NCBI GenBank assembly: GCA_002422995.1 | Contig: DIUK01000043.1 | Span: 189 to 7,058, forward strand | Length of the DNA stretch: 6,870 nucleotides | Direction: 5' to 3' | From: Rhodocyclaceae bacterium UBA6160 | GTDB lineage: Bacteria > Pseudomonadota > Gammaproteobacteria > Burkholderiales > Rhodocyclaceae | Shown: positions 5,861 through 6,870 of the stretch, piece by piece | Layout of the letters: the number at the start of each line of letters is the position of its first letter | Position numbering within the stretch: the first letter of the stretch is position 1 | Notes under the pieces: generated by a model | What the model was told of the DNA's origin: nothing | Seen by the model: the letters and a program-made list of their open reading frames with translations, nothing else | The model's database searches: none | Translations under genes and position numbers: made by a program

Positions 5861-6761
5861 AGCGCGCCTCCGCCAATAACTTGACGACCAGCTCCTCAAA
5901 CGCCATGCCTGCAGCCCGTGCTGCCATAGGCACCAGAGAATGATCCGTCATGCCGGGCGACGTATTCGCCTCCAAACACCAGGCGCGCCCTTCAGCATCC
6001 AGCATCACATCAATACGCCCCCAGCCACGCCCACCCAGCGCTTGAAATGCGCGCACCGCCATAGATTGAATCTCGGCTTCACGCGCCGCGCCCAAGCCAC
6101 TCGGGATGCGATATTTCGTATCGTCACGCGAATACTTGGCTTCAAAATCATAAAACTCGGTTTGCGGCTCTATGCGAATCACCGGCAAAGCTTTATCGCC
6201 GATGATGCCCACGGTGAATTCACCCCCGGCCAAAAACCGCTCGGCGATCACGCAAGCGTCATATTGCGCGGCCAAGGCATACGCCCCCGCCAAGCCGCCC
6301 GCTGTCTTCACCTTGCTGATACCGATGCTTGACCCCTCATTGGCCGGCTTGACAAACAAGGGCAAACCCAAGCGCGCCTCAATTGCTGCAAAAGTGCTGT
6401 CGGGCGTCACTATTTCATAATCCGGCACGGGCAAACCGACCGCCGACCACACCAGCTTGCAGCGCCATTTATCCATCGCCAAAGCAGAAGCCAAAACACC
6501 GCTGCCGGTATAAGGCATGTTCATCAAGTTGAGCGCACCCTGCAAGCTGCCATCCTCGCCACCCCGCCCATGCAGGGCGATAAACACACGGCTTACCTGC
6601 AATGTGCGCAAGCTTTCCAGCACCTGGCCCTTGGGATCGAAGGCGATTGCATCCACGCCCTTGGCGCGCAACGCCGCCAGAACCGCAGCACCGCTTTTCA
6701 GCGACACCTCGCGCTCAGCTGAGTCCCCTCCCATCATCACGGCTACTTTGCCAAAATTCAC
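5853..6761 (-). CDS. ddl: D-alanine--D-alanine ligase
   Basis: Ddl is the cytoplasmic ATP-grasp enzyme that joins two D-alanines to make the dipeptide added by MurF to the peptidoglycan precursor. The product is 302 residues, close to DdlB of E. coli. GGDSAEREVS (11-20) carries the catalytic Glu16. ALHGRGGEDGSLQG (62-75) is a family block. The ATP-binding lysine is Lys138 in FVKPANEGSSIG, followed by Ser144. EAKY places the catalytic tyrosine at 210. The magnesium ligands are Asp251 in GRIDVML and Glu264 and Asn266 in LEANTSPGM. The Tyr rather than Phe at 210 is expected for D-Ala-D-Ala rather than D-Ala-D-Lac specificity. The start is GTG at 6761, directly after the murB stop, with GGAG (6770-6773) eight bases upstream. 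The end overlaps ftsQ. Confidence 0.97.
   Translation of the reverse strand: MNFGKVAVMMGGDSAEREVSLKSGAAVLAALRAKGVDAIAFDPKGQVLESLRTLQVSRVFIALHGRGGEDGSLQGALNLMNMPYTGSGVLASALAMDKWRCKLVWSAVGLPVPDYEIVTPDSTFAAIEARLGLPLFVKPANEGSSIGISKVKTAGGLAGAYALAAQYDACVIAERFLAGGEFTVGIIGDKALPVIRIEPQTEFYDFEAKYSRDDTKYRIPSGLGAAREAEIQSMAVRAFQALGGRGWGRIDVMLDAEGRAWCLEANTSPGMTDHSLVPMAARAAGMAFEELVVKLLAEARCD
5867..5871 (-). promoter_or_regulatory. Ribosome binding site that fixes the ftsQ GTG start
   Basis: GGAGG on the minus strand lies inside the last codons of ddl, six bases before the GTG at 5860-5858. This optimal spacing favours GTG over the in-frame ATG 21 bases further on and over the upstream TTG. Confidence 0.75.
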
Positions 6762-6870
6762 CTAAATTTCTCCAACCGTTTTGCGTAAAAAAACCTGATC
6801 TGTCGTACTTGCCTTGCCGACAATTCGCACTTCCGGCACAAGCTGCACAGCAAACTTTTGAGCCACTATT
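6762..6870 (-). CDS. murB: UDP-N-acetylenolpyruvoylglucosamine reductase MurB, C-terminal end (cut by the window edge)
   Basis: Only the last 35 codons and the TAG stop (6764-6762) are in the window. The frame reads VAQKFAVQLVPEVRIVGK, which matches the usual MurB C-terminal pattern of a helix, then LxPEVRxVG. MurB is the cytoplasmic FAD enzyme that reduces the enolpyruvyl group to make UDP-MurNAc. About 16 further residues (ASTTDQVFLRKTVGEI) follow the VRIVGK motif. The stop codon abuts the ddl GTG with no gap, giving TAGGTG, so the two are probably translationally coupled. Identity rests on this short motif plus its position before ddl in the dcw order. Confidence 0.85.
   Translation of the reverse strand, partial: IVAQKFAVQLVPEVRIVGKASTTDQVFLRKTVGEI

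Noticed and set aside
1..6870. CRISPR arrays, tRNA or rRNA genes, insertion sequences, toxin-antitoxin or phage genes
   Set aside because: None is seen. All long stretches are accounted for by housekeeping genes and no gap exceeds 300 bp, so a novel accessory system is not supported here.

Overview
This window looks like ordinary chromosomal DNA of a betaproteobacterium: the 3' end of the division and cell wall (dcw) cluster and the genes after it. The gene order murB-ddl-ftsQ-ftsA-ftsZ-lpxC, the protein sequences of FtsZ and LpxC, and the presence of a DUF721/DciA gene next to secA point to that class. I cannot place it to genus from the sequence alone. Base composition is intermediate and similar across the window, and I see no mobile elements, tRNA or rRNA genes, CRISPR arrays or other signs of horizontal transfer.

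Nearly everything is on the minus strand, so transcription runs from high to low coordinates. The order is: the last 35 codons of murB (6762-6870), ddl (5853-6761), ftsQ (4985-5860), ftsA (3753-4985), ftsZ (2480-3664), lpxC (1289-2212), a 60-residue two-helix membrane protein (1084-1266) and the first 142 codons of secA (1-427). The only plus-strand gene is dciA (634-1068). It is convergent with the small membrane gene and divergent from secA.

murB, ddl, ftsQ and ftsA are packed with zero spacing or short overlaps, which suggests translational coupling. ftsZ follows an 88-bp gap and has its own strong ribosome binding site. A terminator-like hairpin lies after ftsZ. The 267-bp ftsZ-lpxC gap also holds an extended -10 promoter candidate and a short tandem repeat array. 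A near-identical extended -10 motif lies upstream of secA.

Functionally, MurB and Ddl make peptidoglycan precursors. FtsQ, FtsA and FtsZ build the divisome. LpxC commits UDP-acyl-GlcNAc to lipid A. SecA drives protein export. DciA helps load the replicative helicase. I find no convincing undescribed multi-gene system. The points worth a second look are small: the shared promoter motif, the repeat array in the lpxC leader, the inverted repeats across the convergent gene ends, a Shine-Dalgarno plus mini-ORF in the secA leader, and corrected start codons for ftsQ and ftsA.
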